Assembly (NCBI RefSeq): GCF_003325475.1
Contig: NZ_CP029495.1
Span: 3,720,001 to 3,784,000, forward strand
Source of the DNA: Chromobacterium phragmitis
Lineage (GTDB): Bacteria > Pseudomonadota > Gammaproteobacteria > Burkholderiales > Chromobacteriaceae
Direction: 5' to 3'
DNA length: 64,000 bases
The position numbers and the translations under genes were made by a program. Numbering within the stretch: position 1 is the stretch's first letter; each line of letters starts with the position of its first letter. Below are positions 1-8,060 of the stretch, piece by piece. Below the pieces are notes generated by a model. It saw nothing but the letters and a program-made list of their open reading frames with translations. It was not told where the DNA came from and did not search any database.

Positions 1-314
1 GCATCCAGCTCGCGGAAAATCTTTTCCTTGACCTCGGCGTTCTCGGTGGCGGCTTCCACCACCACGTCGCAAGCGGCGAGATCGGCCAGCAGGGTGGTGG
101 CGCGGATGTGGGCGACAATGCCGGGAATGTTGGCCTCGGCGATCAGCTCTTTTTTGGCCATCCGCTGCAGGCTGATGTTGATATTGGCCATGCCTTTGAC
201 CAGCGCCGCGTCGTTGACGTCGGCTAGCACCACGTCGAAGCCGCTCATCGCGAAAACCTGGGCGATGCCGTTGCCCATCGTGCCGGCGCCCACCACGCCG
301 ATTTTCTGGCTCAT
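1..314 (-). CDS. 3-hydroxyacyl-CoA (3-hydroxybutyryl-CoA) dehydrogenase, N-terminal part, runs off the left edge
   Basis: NAD-dependent oxidation of 3-hydroxyacyl-CoA to 3-ketoacyl-CoA in fatty-acid or amino-acid catabolism. The visible about 104 residues begin MSQKIGVVGAGTMGNGIAQV, the GxGxxGxxIA Rossmann NAD-binding fingerprint of the Hbd/PaaH/FadB family, followed by VVLADVN (acidic residue after strand 2) and VVVEAATEN. The ATG is preceded by AGGAG at good spacing. It diverges from the LiuR-like regulator across a palindromic operator, and the thiolase on the other side catalyses the next step. The C-terminal domain is outside the window, so substrate length cannot be judged. Confidence 0.9.
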   Translation of the reverse strand, partial: MSQKIGVVGAGTMGNGIAQVFAMSGFDVVLADVNDAALVKGMANINISLQRMAKKELIAEANIPGIVAHIRATTLLADLAACDVVVEAATENAEVKEKIFRELD

Positions 315-357
315 TTGTTTCTCCTGGACTGTTTGCTCTACTTTCGATCACGATAAC

Positions 358-373
358 TTGACGTTTACGTCAA
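358..373. promoter_or_regulatory. MerR/LiuR-type palindromic operator between divergent genes
   Basis: TTGACGT-TT-ACGTCAA is a perfect 7+2+7 inverted repeat followed at once by a further CGTCAA half-site (374-379). It lies midway in the divergent 135-bp region between the dehydrogenase and the MerR gene. LiuR-family regulators of branched-chain acid catabolism in proteobacteria recognise sites of this form, and the adjacent regulator is of that type. The assignment is inferred from motif and position. Confidence 0.65.
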
Positions 374-449
374 CGTCAACAGACAATGCGATAAAAGCGG
401 GCGACTGTGGCGCGCGTGGCCGCCGCCGGAAATAGAGAGGGACAAACGC

Positions 450-857
450 ATGGGCGAACAGGTTTTCAACATCACAGAACTCGCGCAGGAATTCGACATC
501 ACCACCCGCGCCATCCGCTTCTACGAGGACCAGGGCCTGCTGGAGCCGGAGCGGGCGGGACAGCGCCGCATCTACAACCGGCGCGACCGCGTGCGGCTGA
601 TGCTGATTCTGCGCGGCAAGCGCATCGGCCTCTCGCTGCAGGAGATACGCGAGCTGTTCGCGTTGTACGACGCGGCGCGCGACGACGCGCCGCAATTGCA
701 GGAGTTCATCCGCATCCTGGCGCGCAAGGAGCAGCAGCTCTTGGCGCAGATGGAGGACATCAAGGTGGTGCTGACCGAAATCGGCCAGTTGCGCGGCCAG
801 TGCGAAAAATCGCTGGGCAAGCGCGCCAACGGCCACAACCAAGCAAAGGAGCTGTGA
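450..857 (+). CDS. liuR: MerR family transcriptional regulator, LiuR-like
   Basis: A 135-aa DNA-binding regulator with an N-terminal winged-helix MerR domain (residues about 6-75: FNITELAQEFDITTRAIRFYEDQGL, written here as the recognisable ITTRAIRFYEDQGLLEPE core) and a short C-terminal coiled coil. It lacks the Cys ligands of metal-sensing MerR proteins, which fits the LiuR group that senses acyl-CoA catabolites. The ATG follows GAGAGGGACAAACGC. Its stop overlaps the start of the thiolase by one base (TGATG), so the two are co-transcribed. Together with the palindrome at 358-373 this predicts autoregulation and control of the divergent dehydrogenase. The symbol is by similarity and position only. 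Confidence 0.8.
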   Translation: MGEQVFNITELAQEFDITTRAIRFYEDQGLLEPERAGQRRIYNRRDRVRLMLILRGKRIGLSLQEIRELFALYDAARDDAPQLQEFIRILARKEQQLLAQMEDIKVVLTEIGQLRGQCEKSLGKRANGHNQAKEL

Positions 858-2041
858 TGCAGCAACAGGAAATCGTGATCGTGGGCATGGCCCGCACCGC
901 CATGGGCGGCTTCCAGGGCGCGTTGGCCGGCTTGACCGCCAGCCAGTTGGGCGCGGCAGCCATCCGCGCGGCGGTGGAGCGCGCCGGCGTGGCCGCCGGC
1001 GACGTGGACGAGGTGATCATGGGTTGCGTGCTGCCGGCTGGCCAAGGCCAGGCGCCGGCGCGCCAGGCGGCGCTGGGCGGCGGCTTGCCGCAGGCCACGC
1101 CGTGCACCACCATCAACAAGATGTGCGGCTCCGGCATGAAGGCCATCATGATGGCGCATGACCAGTTGCTGGCCGGCAACGGCGATGTGCTGCTGGCCGG
1201 CGGCATGGAGAGCATGAGCAACGCGCCCTACCTGATGACGAAGGCGCGCGGCGGCCTGCGCCTGGGACACGGCGAGATCAAGGATCACATGTTCCTCGAC
1301 GGCCTGGAGGATGCGTACCAGAAGGGCACGCTGATGGGCGTGTTTGCCGAGCAGTGCGCCGAGAAGTACGGCTTCAGCCGCCAGGACCAGGACGAATTCG
1401 CCATCGCCTCGCTGACCCGCGCGCAGCGGGCGATCCAGGGCGGCTTGTTCAAGGATGAAATCGCGGCGGTGACGGTGCCGGGCCGCGGCGGCGCTACCGT
1501 GGTGGATACCGACGAGCAGCCGCTGAAGGCCAATCTGGACAAGATTCCGACGCTGAAGCCGGCGTTCAAGAAGGACGGCACCGTGACGCCGGCCAACTCC
1601 AGCTCCATTTCCGACGGCGCCGCCGCGCTGGTGTTGATGACGGCGGCCGAAGCGGCTAAGCGCGGCCTGAAGCCCATCGCCCGCGTGGTGGGCCACAGCA
1701 GCTACGCCCATGAGCCGGGCTGGTTCACCACCGCCCCGGTGCACGCCATCGAGAAGCTGCTGGCCAAGACCGGCTGGAAGGCCGGCGAGGTGGACCTGTA
1801 CGAGATCAACGAAGCCTTCGCGGTGGTGACGATGGCGGCGATGCACGACCTGAAGCTGCCGCATGACAAGGTGAATGTGCACGGCGGCGCTTGCGCGCTG
1901 GGCCACCCGATCGGCGCGTCCGGCGCCCGCATCGTGATCTCGCTGCTGTCGGCGCTGAAGCAGCGCGGCGGCAAGCGCGGCGTGGCCAGCCTGTGCATCG
2001 GCGGCGGAGAAGCCACCGCGCTGGCGGTCGAGCTGATCTAA
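857..2041 (+). CDS. Acetyl-CoA C-acyltransferase (thiolase)
   Basis: A 394-aa condensing enzyme that cleaves or forms 3-ketoacyl-CoA. Hallmarks seen: nucleophilic Cys90 in INKMCGSGMKA, the C-terminal GGACALGHPIGASG loop with the catalytic His, and the terminal CIGGGEA motif with the second catalytic Cys. The length is typical of degradative and biosynthetic thiolases. It starts inside the regulator stop codon (TGATG). Context with LiuR-like control and a hydroxyacyl-CoA dehydrogenase points to leucine/fatty-acid degradation rather than polyhydroxybutyrate synthesis, but PhaA-type activity cannot be excluded. Confidence 0.93.
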   Translation: MQQQEIVIVGMARTAMGGFQGALAGLTASQLGAAAIRAAVERAGVAAGDVDEVIMGCVLPAGQGQAPARQAALGGGLPQATPCTTINKMCGSGMKAIMMAHDQLLAGNGDVLLAGGMESMSNAPYLMTKARGGLRLGHGEIKDHMFLDGLEDAYQKGTLMGVFAEQCAEKYGFSRQDQDEFAIASLTRAQRAIQGGLFKDEIAAVTVPGRGGATVVDTDEQPLKANLDKIPTLKPAFKKDGTVTPANSSSISDGAAALVLMTAAEAAKRGLKPIARVVGHSSYAHEPGWFTTAPVHAIEKLLAKTGWKAGEVDLYEINEAFAVVTMAAMHDLKLPHDKVNVHGGACALGHPIGASGARIVISLLSALKQRGGKRGVASLCIGGGEATALAVELI

Positions 2042-2058
2042 GCGCTTCCCTCGCTGGC

Positions 2059-2095
2059 AATCGGGCCGCCGGGCATTCTCGCGGCCCGATTGTTT
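2059..2095 (+). terminator. Rho-independent terminator after thiolase
   Basis: AATCGGGCCGC and GCGGCCCGATT form an 11-bp stem with a 12-nt loop, followed by GTTTTG. It closes the regulator-thiolase operon. Confidence 0.8.
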
Positions 2096-2209
2096 TGCGG
2101 CTTGCCTTGTCGTCGGCGATGGCGGATTTTGATAGAGTCGCACCATGCTGGCGCGTCGCCGCCGGCTGCTTTATCATCGCCCGCCTTTAGTGCCACAACG
2201 AAAGCCGCC

Positions 2210-4171
2210 ATGAACGATAGCCTTGAAGCATTGCCGCCCGAAATCCAGCTGGACGATTACCTGGCCGAGCATAACGCCACCATCGTCACCACCGAGGGCA
2301 GCCATGCGGTATCGGTGCATGGCGAACTGGAGCTGGATGGCCATCGCATTCCTTACCACCTGGTGCCGGACGAGGGCTTCCTCGGCAAGAGCGGCAAATG
2401 GCGCAAGCTGTCGCCGGAAGACAGGCTGGCGCTGGTCAAGGAACGCTGGAACGAGGCCGCGCGCCTGAAGCTGGAGGCCTTGCTGGCGGCTTGCGCGCGC
2501 GAGGTGTTCGCGGTGGACGGCATCGACCCGCTGCGCGCGCTCAGCGCCTTCATGGCCAAGTACGAGCGCGCCAAAGTGCGCTGCACCATCGCGCTGGACC
2601 GGGTGGCCGCCGCCCGCGGCCGGCAGACCGCCGACAAGGCCGCCGCCAAGACCCGCGACGCGGTCAACTTGTCGCGCTACCCGGAATCCTTCGCCACCGC
2701 CTACGCGATGCAGCGCCACTTCATCGCGGTGCTGGGGCCGACCAACTCCGGCAAGACCCACGCGGCGATGGAGCACCTGCAAAAGGCCAAGAGCGGCGTT
2801 TATCTCGCGCCCTTGCGTTTGCTGGCGCTGGAGAACTACACCCGTCTGCAGGAGGCCGGCGTGGCGGTCAGCCTGATCACCGGCGAGCAGCGCAAGCTGC
2901 ATCCGGACGCTACCCACGTCGCCAGCACGGTGGAAATGCTGAATCCCGAGCGGCAGGTGGAAGTAGCGGTGATCGACGAAATCCAGCTCTTGGACGACCC
3001 GGACCGCGGCGCGGCTTGGACTGCCGCCGTGTGCGGCGTGCCGGCGCAGACCATCTATCTGGTGGGCGCGCCGGAATCGCGGGAGGCGATAGAATCGCTG
3101 GTGGCGCGCGTGGGCGGCACGCTGGAAGTGCGCACGCTGGAGCGCAAGACTGCGCTGCAGATGGACAAGGCGCCGCTGCTGTCTCTGAAGAATCTGAAAC
3201 CGGGGGACGTGCTGATCGCCTTCTCGCGGCGCGAAGTGCTGAACTGGCGCGACAAGGTGATCGAGCAGGGGCTGAGCGTGTCGGCCATCTACGGCAATCT
3301 GTCGCCGGAAGTGCGCCAGGCGCAGGCCGAGCGCTTCGTCGCCGGCGAAACCCAGGTGGTGGTGGCCACCGACGCCATCGGCATGGGGCTGAACACCCCG
3401 GCGCGGCGCATCATCTTCACTACCGCCAGCAAATGGGATGGCTACGCGGAGGGCATCATCGCCGCGCCGCTGGCCAAGCAGATCGCAGGCCGGGCCGGGC
3501 GCTTCGGCAAGCATGAAACCGGCTTTGTGGCTGGTTTCGACGGCCTCACCCACAAGACCATAGGCGCTTTGCTGCGCCAAAAAGCCGAACCGTTGCCCAA
3601 TAACGGCTTCTTCGTCGCGCCCAGCCTCAAGTATCTGGAAGCCATCTCGCAGGCGACCGGCGAGGCCAAGCTCAAGGCTTTGCTGGGCCTGTTCGCCAAG
3701 CACATCAATGTGCACGACGAATTCTTCCTGCCGGCGAATCTGTCCGATCAGATGGAAAAGGCCGCGTGGCTGGATGCGCTGCCCTTGAGCCTGGCCGACC
3801 GTTATACCTTCAGCCTGTGTCCGATATCCACCAAGATTCCGATGCTGGAAAACGCGCTGCATGATTGGGCCGAACAGCATGCCCGCCGCAAGGCCGCGCC
3901 GCTGTTGCGCATGATGGGCACCGGCGGCCGCAACGAACTGCAGTACCTGGAAGACAGTTGCAAGCTGTACGCGGCCTATGCCTGGTTAGGGTATCGCCTG
4001 CCGGAAACCTTCCCGGATGGCGAAATGGCGCAACTCTTGATGCAGAGCACTTCGGAGCGCATCGACTCGCTGTTGCAGGTGCAAAATGCGCAGAAGCGCA
4101 AGGGCAAGCGCGGGGACGCGCCGCCGCGGCGCAAGCCGAAAGCGGGATCGGAGCGCCGCCGCAGCCGTTGA
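2210..4171 (+). CDS. SUV3-like DExH-box RNA helicase
   Basis: A 653-aa ATP-dependent RNA helicase resembling the mitochondrial degradosome helicase SUV3. Walker A is GPTNSGKTHAA, motif II is DEIQ (VIDEIQLLDD) and motif VI lies in QIAGRAGRFG, the order and spelling characteristic of SUV3 rather than of DEAD-box or RecQ proteins. A C-terminal helical SUV3-type domain and a short basic tail (RKGKRGDAPPRRKPKAGS region) follow. The start chosen is MNDSLEAL, 120 bp inside the longer open frame, because the upstream codons overlap the intergenic terminator area. It is a single-gene unit ending in a strong terminator. The native substrate in bacteria is unknown. Confidence 0.85.
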   Translation: MNDSLEALPPEIQLDDYLAEHNATIVTTEGSHAVSVHGELELDGHRIPYHLVPDEGFLGKSGKWRKLSPEDRLALVKERWNEAARLKLEALLAACAREVFAVDGIDPLRALSAFMAKYERAKVRCTIALDRVAAARGRQTADKAAAKTRDAVNLSRYPESFATAYAMQRHFIAVLGPTNSGKTHAAMEHLQKAKSGVYLAPLRLLALENYTRLQEAGVAVSLITGEQRKLHPDATHVASTVEMLNPERQVEVAVIDEIQLLDDPDRGAAWTAAVCGVPAQTIYLVGAPESREAIESLVARVGGTLEVRTLERKTALQMDKAPLLSLKNLKPGDVLIAFSRREVLNWRDKVIEQGLSVSAIYGNLSPEVRQAQAERFVAGETQVVVATDAIGMGLNTPARRIIFTTASKWDGYAEGIIAAPLAKQIAGRAGRFGKHETGFVAGFDGLTHKTIGALLRQKAEPLPNNGFFVAPSLKYLEAISQATGEAKLKALLGLFAKHINVHDEFFLPANLSDQMEKAAWLDALPLSLADRYTFSLCPISTKIPMLENALHDWAEQHARRKAAPLLRMMGTGGRNELQYLEDSCKLYAAYAWLGYRLPETFPDGEMAQLLMQSTSERIDSLLQVQNAQKRKGKRGDAPPRRKPKAGSERRRSR

Positions 4172-4204
4172 TGCCGGAGGCGGCGGGCGTTTGGCCCTTG
4201 GTAG

Positions 4205-4242
4205 AAAACAAAAGCCCGCCTGAGCGGGGCTTTTGTTTTGTT
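4205..4242. terminator. Bidirectional terminator between convergent genes
   Basis: AAAACAAAAGCCC...GGGCTTTTGTTTT forms a long stem with A and T tracts on both sides. It lies between the rightward helicase gene and the leftward Ala/Gln-rich gene. Confidence 0.85.
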
Positions 4243-4250
4243 GGGAGCGC

Positions 4251-4910
4251 TCAGGCAGTCGTGGAGATATTGGTGCTGGATACGCTGGGCTGCAGCAAGG
4301 ACTGATTGGCCTGATATTGAGATACCGCCAACTGGCCGCTGCTGTTGCGGCGCTGGGCCTGCTCGACGCCCTGTGTGGCCTGCCTGGCGGGCGCGGTTGC
4401 GGTTTGGGCCGGAGTCGGCGCGGGAGCGGGCGCTTGAGCCGGCTGCTGCAGGGCGTTGGCTCCGGCTTGGCTTGTCTTTTGCGCGGCGGGAGCGGCCTGG
4501 GCGCTGACGCTGTTGTTGACGGCGCCGGCGGCTGCGTTGTTGGCTTCAGCGGGCGTCTGGTTGCCGTTGACTGCGGGAGCGGCGGCCGCGGCTGTCTCGG
4601 GCCGCGGAGCGGTCGCCAGCGCAGCCGCGGTGTTTTGCGCGGCAGGCGTCGGCGTAGGGGCAGCCGGCTGCGCGTTTTGCCGCGAGGCCTGTTGCGCCTG
4701 GTTGTTGGTCAACTGCTGCTGCAGCTGCTGTTCGACGCGGGCGGCGTCCGGGTTTTGGCGGACGGCGGCCTGGGTCTGAGGCGCGCTGGTGGCCTGCTGG
4801 GTGGCGGAGTGGCCGTTTTCCAGAGATGAGTGGACCTGCCGGGTGTTTAGCCCGGCATAAAGCGGTTGCGCGGCGGTATAGCCAACGCTCGCGATATTTG
4901 CCATGGCCAT
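4251..4910 (-). CDS. Ala/Gln/Pro-rich low-complexity protein of unknown function
   Basis: A 219-aa protein with a short ordered start (ANIASVGYTAAQPLYAGL) and then a long stretch dominated by Ala, Gln, Pro, Thr and Asn. No signal peptide, membrane segment or enzyme motif is visible. A second ATG two codons downstream (4904) is an equally possible start, and the Shine-Dalgarno match (TTGGGAC) is weak. The reading frame is open through 660 bp bounded by a terminator, and composition differs from pure antisense noise, so it is probably real. I do not recognise the family. Confidence 0.55.
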   Translation of the reverse strand: MAMANIASVGYTAAQPLYAGLNTRQVHSSLENGHSATQQATSAPQTQAAVRQNPDAARVEQQLQQQLTNNQAQQASRQNAQPAAPTPTPAAQNTAAALATAPRPETAAAAAPAVNGNQTPAEANNAAAGAVNNSVSAQAAPAAQKTSQAGANALQQPAQAPAPAPTPAQTATAPARQATQGVEQAQRRNSSGQLAVSQYQANQSLLQPSVSSTNISTTA

Positions 4911-4976
4911 AGTCCCAATGTTCCTATATCGCTGATATTAGAACATTTTTTTGTTTTTGGTAAGTTTTATTCCTGT

Positions 4977-5567
4977 CTACTCGAACAGTACCAACTGCAA
5001 CATGCGCTCGGCCATCTCATCCACGCCCAACTCGCCGTCTCGGCGATACCATTGCACGGTCCAGTGCAGGCTGCCGAGCAGCGTTCTTCTCAGCAGGCGG
5101 GTGTCTTGCTTGATCATGCCGGCTGCCGCGGCATCGTCCAACACCTGTTGCCACAGCGCTTCGTACCGGTCCCGCAACACCACCAGCGCGGGTTTGGCGG
5201 CGGCCGATACGCTGCGCCACTCGTACAGCATCACCTCCAGCGCTGCCTGATTGTCGCCCAGCAGGGAGTTCAGGTGGACGCGGAACAGCGCGGCCAGTTT
5301 GTCGCGCGGGGCGGCGGCTTGCGCCAGGGCGGCGGCTAATTGCTCGGTGGTGCTGGCGATGCCCAACGCCATCACCGCGACCAGGATCTCTTCTTTGGTG
5401 CGGAAGTGGTAGAACAGGCTGCCGGACTGCATGCCTACCGCGTTGCCCAGGTCGCGCACCGTGGTGCGCTCGTAGCCTTGGTCGCGGAATAGCGAGGCGG
5501 CGGCGCGGATCAGCTCCATGCGCCGGCTGTTTTCTTCTGGGGGGCGGGTGGGTTCCACTGCGCTCAT
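4977..5567 (-). CDS. TetR/AcrR family transcriptional regulator
   Basis: A 196-aa repressor. Residues about 15-62 form the TetR helix-turn-helix (ELIRAAASLFRDQGYERTTV then GSLFYHFRTKEEIL). The C-terminal two thirds is a helical ligand-binding domain ending in SLHWTVQWYRRDGE, a feature of KstR2-like regulators of acyl-CoA or lipid metabolism. It is one base from the downstream waaF stop region and faces leftward, but no target can be named from the window. Confidence 0.85.
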   Translation of the reverse strand: MSAVEPTRPPEENSRRMELIRAAASLFRDQGYERTTVRDLGNAVGMQSGSLFYHFRTKEEILVAVMALGIASTTEQLAAALAQAAAPRDKLAALFRVHLNSLLGDNQAALEVMLYEWRSVSAAAKPALVVLRDRYEALWQQVLDDAAAAGMIKQDTRLLRRTLLGSLHWTVQWYRRDGELGVDEMAERMLQLVLFE

Positions 5568-5568
5568 G

Positions 5569-6606
5569 TCAGTCCTGTGTGATGGGGACGAGGGTGGGAA
5601 GCAGGCGTTGCGCGGCTTGCCACGCCATGTCCGGCTGCATTTTTTCCAGGCAGTCGGTATGGCCGTAGGGGCAGTTGCGCTCGAAACAGGGGCTGCAGTC
5701 CAGATTCAACGATACGATTTCGGCGCGTTTCGACAGCGGGGGCGTAAAGTCCGGGCTGGAGGAGCCATACAGCGCCACCAGCGGCTTGTCCAACGCGGCG
5801 GCGACGTGCATCAGGCCTGAGTCGTTGCACACCGCGAGCTTAGCCAAGCCCATCAGGTCGATCGCCTCGTCCAGTCCAGTGGCGCCGCAAAGATTGACCG
5901 CCGCGCCTTCCGCCAGGCGGGCGATGTCGTCGCCTATCGGCTTATCTTTGGACGAACCGAACAGCCATACCGAGTAGCCGGCGTTCCGGAAGCGCTGGGC
6001 CAGCGCCGCGAAGTGGCGGGCGGGCCAGCGTTTGGCCGGGCCGTATTCGGCGCCGGGACAGAAAGCGACGATGGGACGGGAAAGGTCCAGCCCCAGCTTG
6101 GCTGCCGCCTGGCGCTGCACCGCCGGCGTGGCGCTCAGTTGCGGGTTTGGAATAGGGCGCGGCAAGGGCTGGCCGCGGTCTTCCGCCAGCGCGCAGAAGC
6201 GCTCCACCATCATCGGCAGTTCTTGCTCGTCCAGTTCGCGGGCGTCGTTGAGCAGGCCGTAGCGCGATTCGCCGAGAAAGCCGGTGCGCAGCGGGATGCC
6301 GGCGAACAGCGGAATCAACGCCGATTTCAGCGAGTTGGGCAGCACTATCACCTGATCGAAGCGCTCGCGCGCCAGATGGCGGGCCACCTTCCAGCGTTCG
6401 ACCAGACGCAGCGCGCCGTGGCCGAAGGGGTTGAGGTGGGATTGGGCCACTTCCGGCATCCGCGCCAGCAGCGGCAGGGTCCAGGCCGGCGCGAACACAT
6501 GCAGCTCCAGTCCGGGGTGGCGCTGGTGCAGGCGACGGTACAGCGGCTGGGCCATCACGCTGTCACCGACCCAGGAGGGGCCGATGACCAGGATTTTCTT
6601 CTTCAT
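5569..6606 (-). CDS. waaF: ADP-heptose:LPS heptosyltransferase II
   Basis: A 345-aa GT9 glycosyltransferase that adds the second heptose to the lipopolysaccharide inner core at the cytoplasmic face of the inner membrane. It begins with the family signature ILVIGPSWVGDSVMAQPLYR and carries the C-terminal ADP-heptose-binding region (FCPGAEYGPAKRWP and CNDSGLMHVAAALDKPLVALYG). The CSPCFERNCPYGHTDC cysteine cluster near residue 310 is typical of WaaF. The length matches the family. Confidence 0.93.
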   Translation of the reverse strand: MKKKILVIGPSWVGDSVMAQPLYRRLHQRHPGLELHVFAPAWTLPLLARMPEVAQSHLNPFGHGALRLVERWKVARHLARERFDQVIVLPNSLKSALIPLFAGIPLRTGFLGESRYGLLNDARELDEQELPMMVERFCALAEDRGQPLPRPIPNPQLSATPAVQRQAAAKLGLDLSRPIVAFCPGAEYGPAKRWPARHFAALAQRFRNAGYSVWLFGSSKDKPIGDDIARLAEGAAVNLCGATGLDEAIDLMGLAKLAVCNDSGLMHVAAALDKPLVALYGSSSPDFTPPLSKRAEIVSLNLDCSPCFERNCPYGHTDCLEKMQPDMAWQAAQRLLPTLVPITQD

Positions 6607-6621
6607 GCGGTATTTCCGGTT

Positions 6622-6665
6622 CCAAACCCAAGCCGCCTGTCTGGTTCAGCGCGGCTTGGGTTTGG
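6622..6665. terminator. Hairpin upstream of waaF
   Basis: CCAAACCCAAGCCGC pairs with GCGGCTTGGGTTTGG over 15 bp around a 14-nt loop. It is a strong stem without a long U-tract and probably reinforces termination of the zinc-finger gene transcript before waaF. Confidence 0.55.
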
Positions 6666-6672
6666 CGGCGGC

Positions 6673-6701
6673 AAGCAAAAAGGTGTGGCCCTGGCCACAC
6701 C
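6673..6701 (-). terminator. Rho-independent terminator after the zinc-finger gene
   Basis: On the minus strand GGTGTGGCC-AG-GGCCACACC is followed by TTTTTGCTT, a textbook intrinsic terminator 26 bp beyond the stop codon of the zinc-finger gene. Confidence 0.85.
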
Positions 6702-6727
6702 CTTTGCCCTCGAGGCCGGCGGCGGTC

Positions 6728-6928
6728 TCAGTGATGGTGGCCGGCCGGGCCGACCAGCTTGTACTTGGTGCCGCAGTAGGGACAGAGGGCTTCGCCGGTC
6801 TTGTGCACCGGCAGGTAGACGCGCGGATGCGAGTTCCATGCCTTCATGTCCGGCATCGGGCAGTGCAGCGGCAGGTCGTGCTGGGTGACTTCGATATAGC
6901 GTTCGGTATTTTCTTTCTGTTCTGCCAT
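6728..6928 (-). CDS. Small zinc-finger domain protein
   Basis: A 66-aa protein with a CHCC-type zinc-finger pattern: HCPMPD, H at NSHPRVYLPV and CPYCGTKYKL. Proteobacterial homologues of this length resemble the mitochondrial complex I subunit NDUFS6 zinc-finger family but have no settled role. I chose MAEQKEN as the start because AAGGA lies six bases upstream, while two earlier in-frame ATG codons have no usable ribosome site. It ends in a His tail (GHHH). Confidence 0.85.
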   Translation of the reverse strand: MAEQKENTERYIEVTQHDLPLHCPMPDMKAWNSHPRVYLPVHKTGEALCPYCGTKYKLVGPAGHHH

Positions 6929-7027
6929 GGTCATTCCTTGTTGCGGCAAGCGGGTGTCCGAAATGCATGTGCCAGCAGGCCGGCGGGAACCGGTCGCTGC
7001 TGGCGCGCAGTGCGGATATTACCCGTT

Positions 7028-7951
7028 TTATTTCACGTATGTGAGCCAGTGTTCGTGTTCGGCGTCCAGGCCCTTGACGATGTTGAAGTAGCGCTTCTGG
7101 ATCTCGGCTGTGATCGGGCCGCGGCTGCCGGCGCCGATCGGGCGGCGGTCCAGCTCGCGGATCGGGGTCACTTCGGCGGCGGTGCCGGTGAAGAAGGCTT
7201 CGTCGGCGCTGTAGACTTCGTCGCGAGTGATGCGCTTTTCGATCAGTTGCAGGCCCATTTCCTGGGCGATCTGCACCACGGTGTCGCGGGTGATGCCTTC
7301 CAGCGCGCTGGTCAGGTCCGGAGTATAAAGCTTGCCCTTGCGGACGATGAAGATGTTTTCGCCGGAGCCTTCGGCGACGAAGCCGTCCACGTCCAGCAGC
7401 AGCGCTTCGTCATAACCGTCCGCCGTGGCTTCGTTGTTGGCCAGGATGGAGTTCATGTAGTTGCCGTTGGCCTTGGCCTTGCACATGGTGATGTTGACAT
7501 GGTGGCGGGTGAAGGAGCTGGTCTTCACGCGGATGCCTTTTTCCAGGCCCTCCTCGCCCAGGTAGGCGCCCCACGGCCAGGCGGCCACGATCACCTGCAC
7601 ATCGTTCTTCATCGGCGCCACGCCCAGCTTGCCGGAGCCGTAAAAGGCCATTGGGCGGAAGTAGCAGGATTTCAGGCCATTGGCTTTGACCACGTCCAGA
7701 TGGGCCTGATTGATCTGCTCCGGGCTGAACGGCAGCGCCATGCCCAGGATCTTGGCGGAGCGGAACAGGCGTTCGGTATGGTCTTGCAGGCGGAAGATGG
7801 CCGGGCCTTTCGGGGTTTCATAGGCGCGCACGCCTTCGAACACGCCCATGCCGTAGTGCAGGGTGTGGGTCAGCACGTGGGTGGTGGCGTCGCGCCAGTC
7901 CACCAGTTTGCCGTCATACCAGATATATCCGTCGCGATCAGCCATCGACAT
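7028..7951 (-). CDS. ilvE: Branched-chain amino acid aminotransferase
   Basis: A 307-aa PLP-dependent class IV transaminase interconverting Leu, Ile and Val with their 2-keto acids and glutamate. Seen: the N-terminal DGKLVDWRDATTHVLTHTLH segment, FEGVRAYE, the substrate loop RHHVNI, and VAEGSGENIF. The start MSMADRDG was chosen because AGGAG is nine bases upstream. The further upstream ATG (7960) would abut the ribosome site. It is transcribed alone, away from glnE. Confidence 0.94.
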   Translation of the reverse strand: MSMADRDGYIWYDGKLVDWRDATTHVLTHTLHYGMGVFEGVRAYETPKGPAIFRLQDHTERLFRSAKILGMALPFSPEQINQAHLDVVKANGLKSCYFRPMAFYGSGKLGVAPMKNDVQVIVAAWPWGAYLGEEGLEKGIRVKTSSFTRHHVNITMCKAKANGNYMNSILANNEATADGYDEALLLDVDGFVAEGSGENIFIVRKGKLYTPDLTSALEGITRDTVVQIAQEMGLQLIEKRITRDEVYSADEAFFTGTAAEVTPIRELDRRPIGAGSRGPITAEIQKRYFNIVKGLDAEHEHWLTYVK

Positions 7952-8060
7952 CTCGGTCATCTCCTGTGTTGTGCTTGGTGTGGCGGCGGGTCGCCTGGGG
8001 CGCCCGCGCCGTGTTGATGGACCAGTGTATACCGTGGCCCGCGGCTTTGTGAACCCGCGC

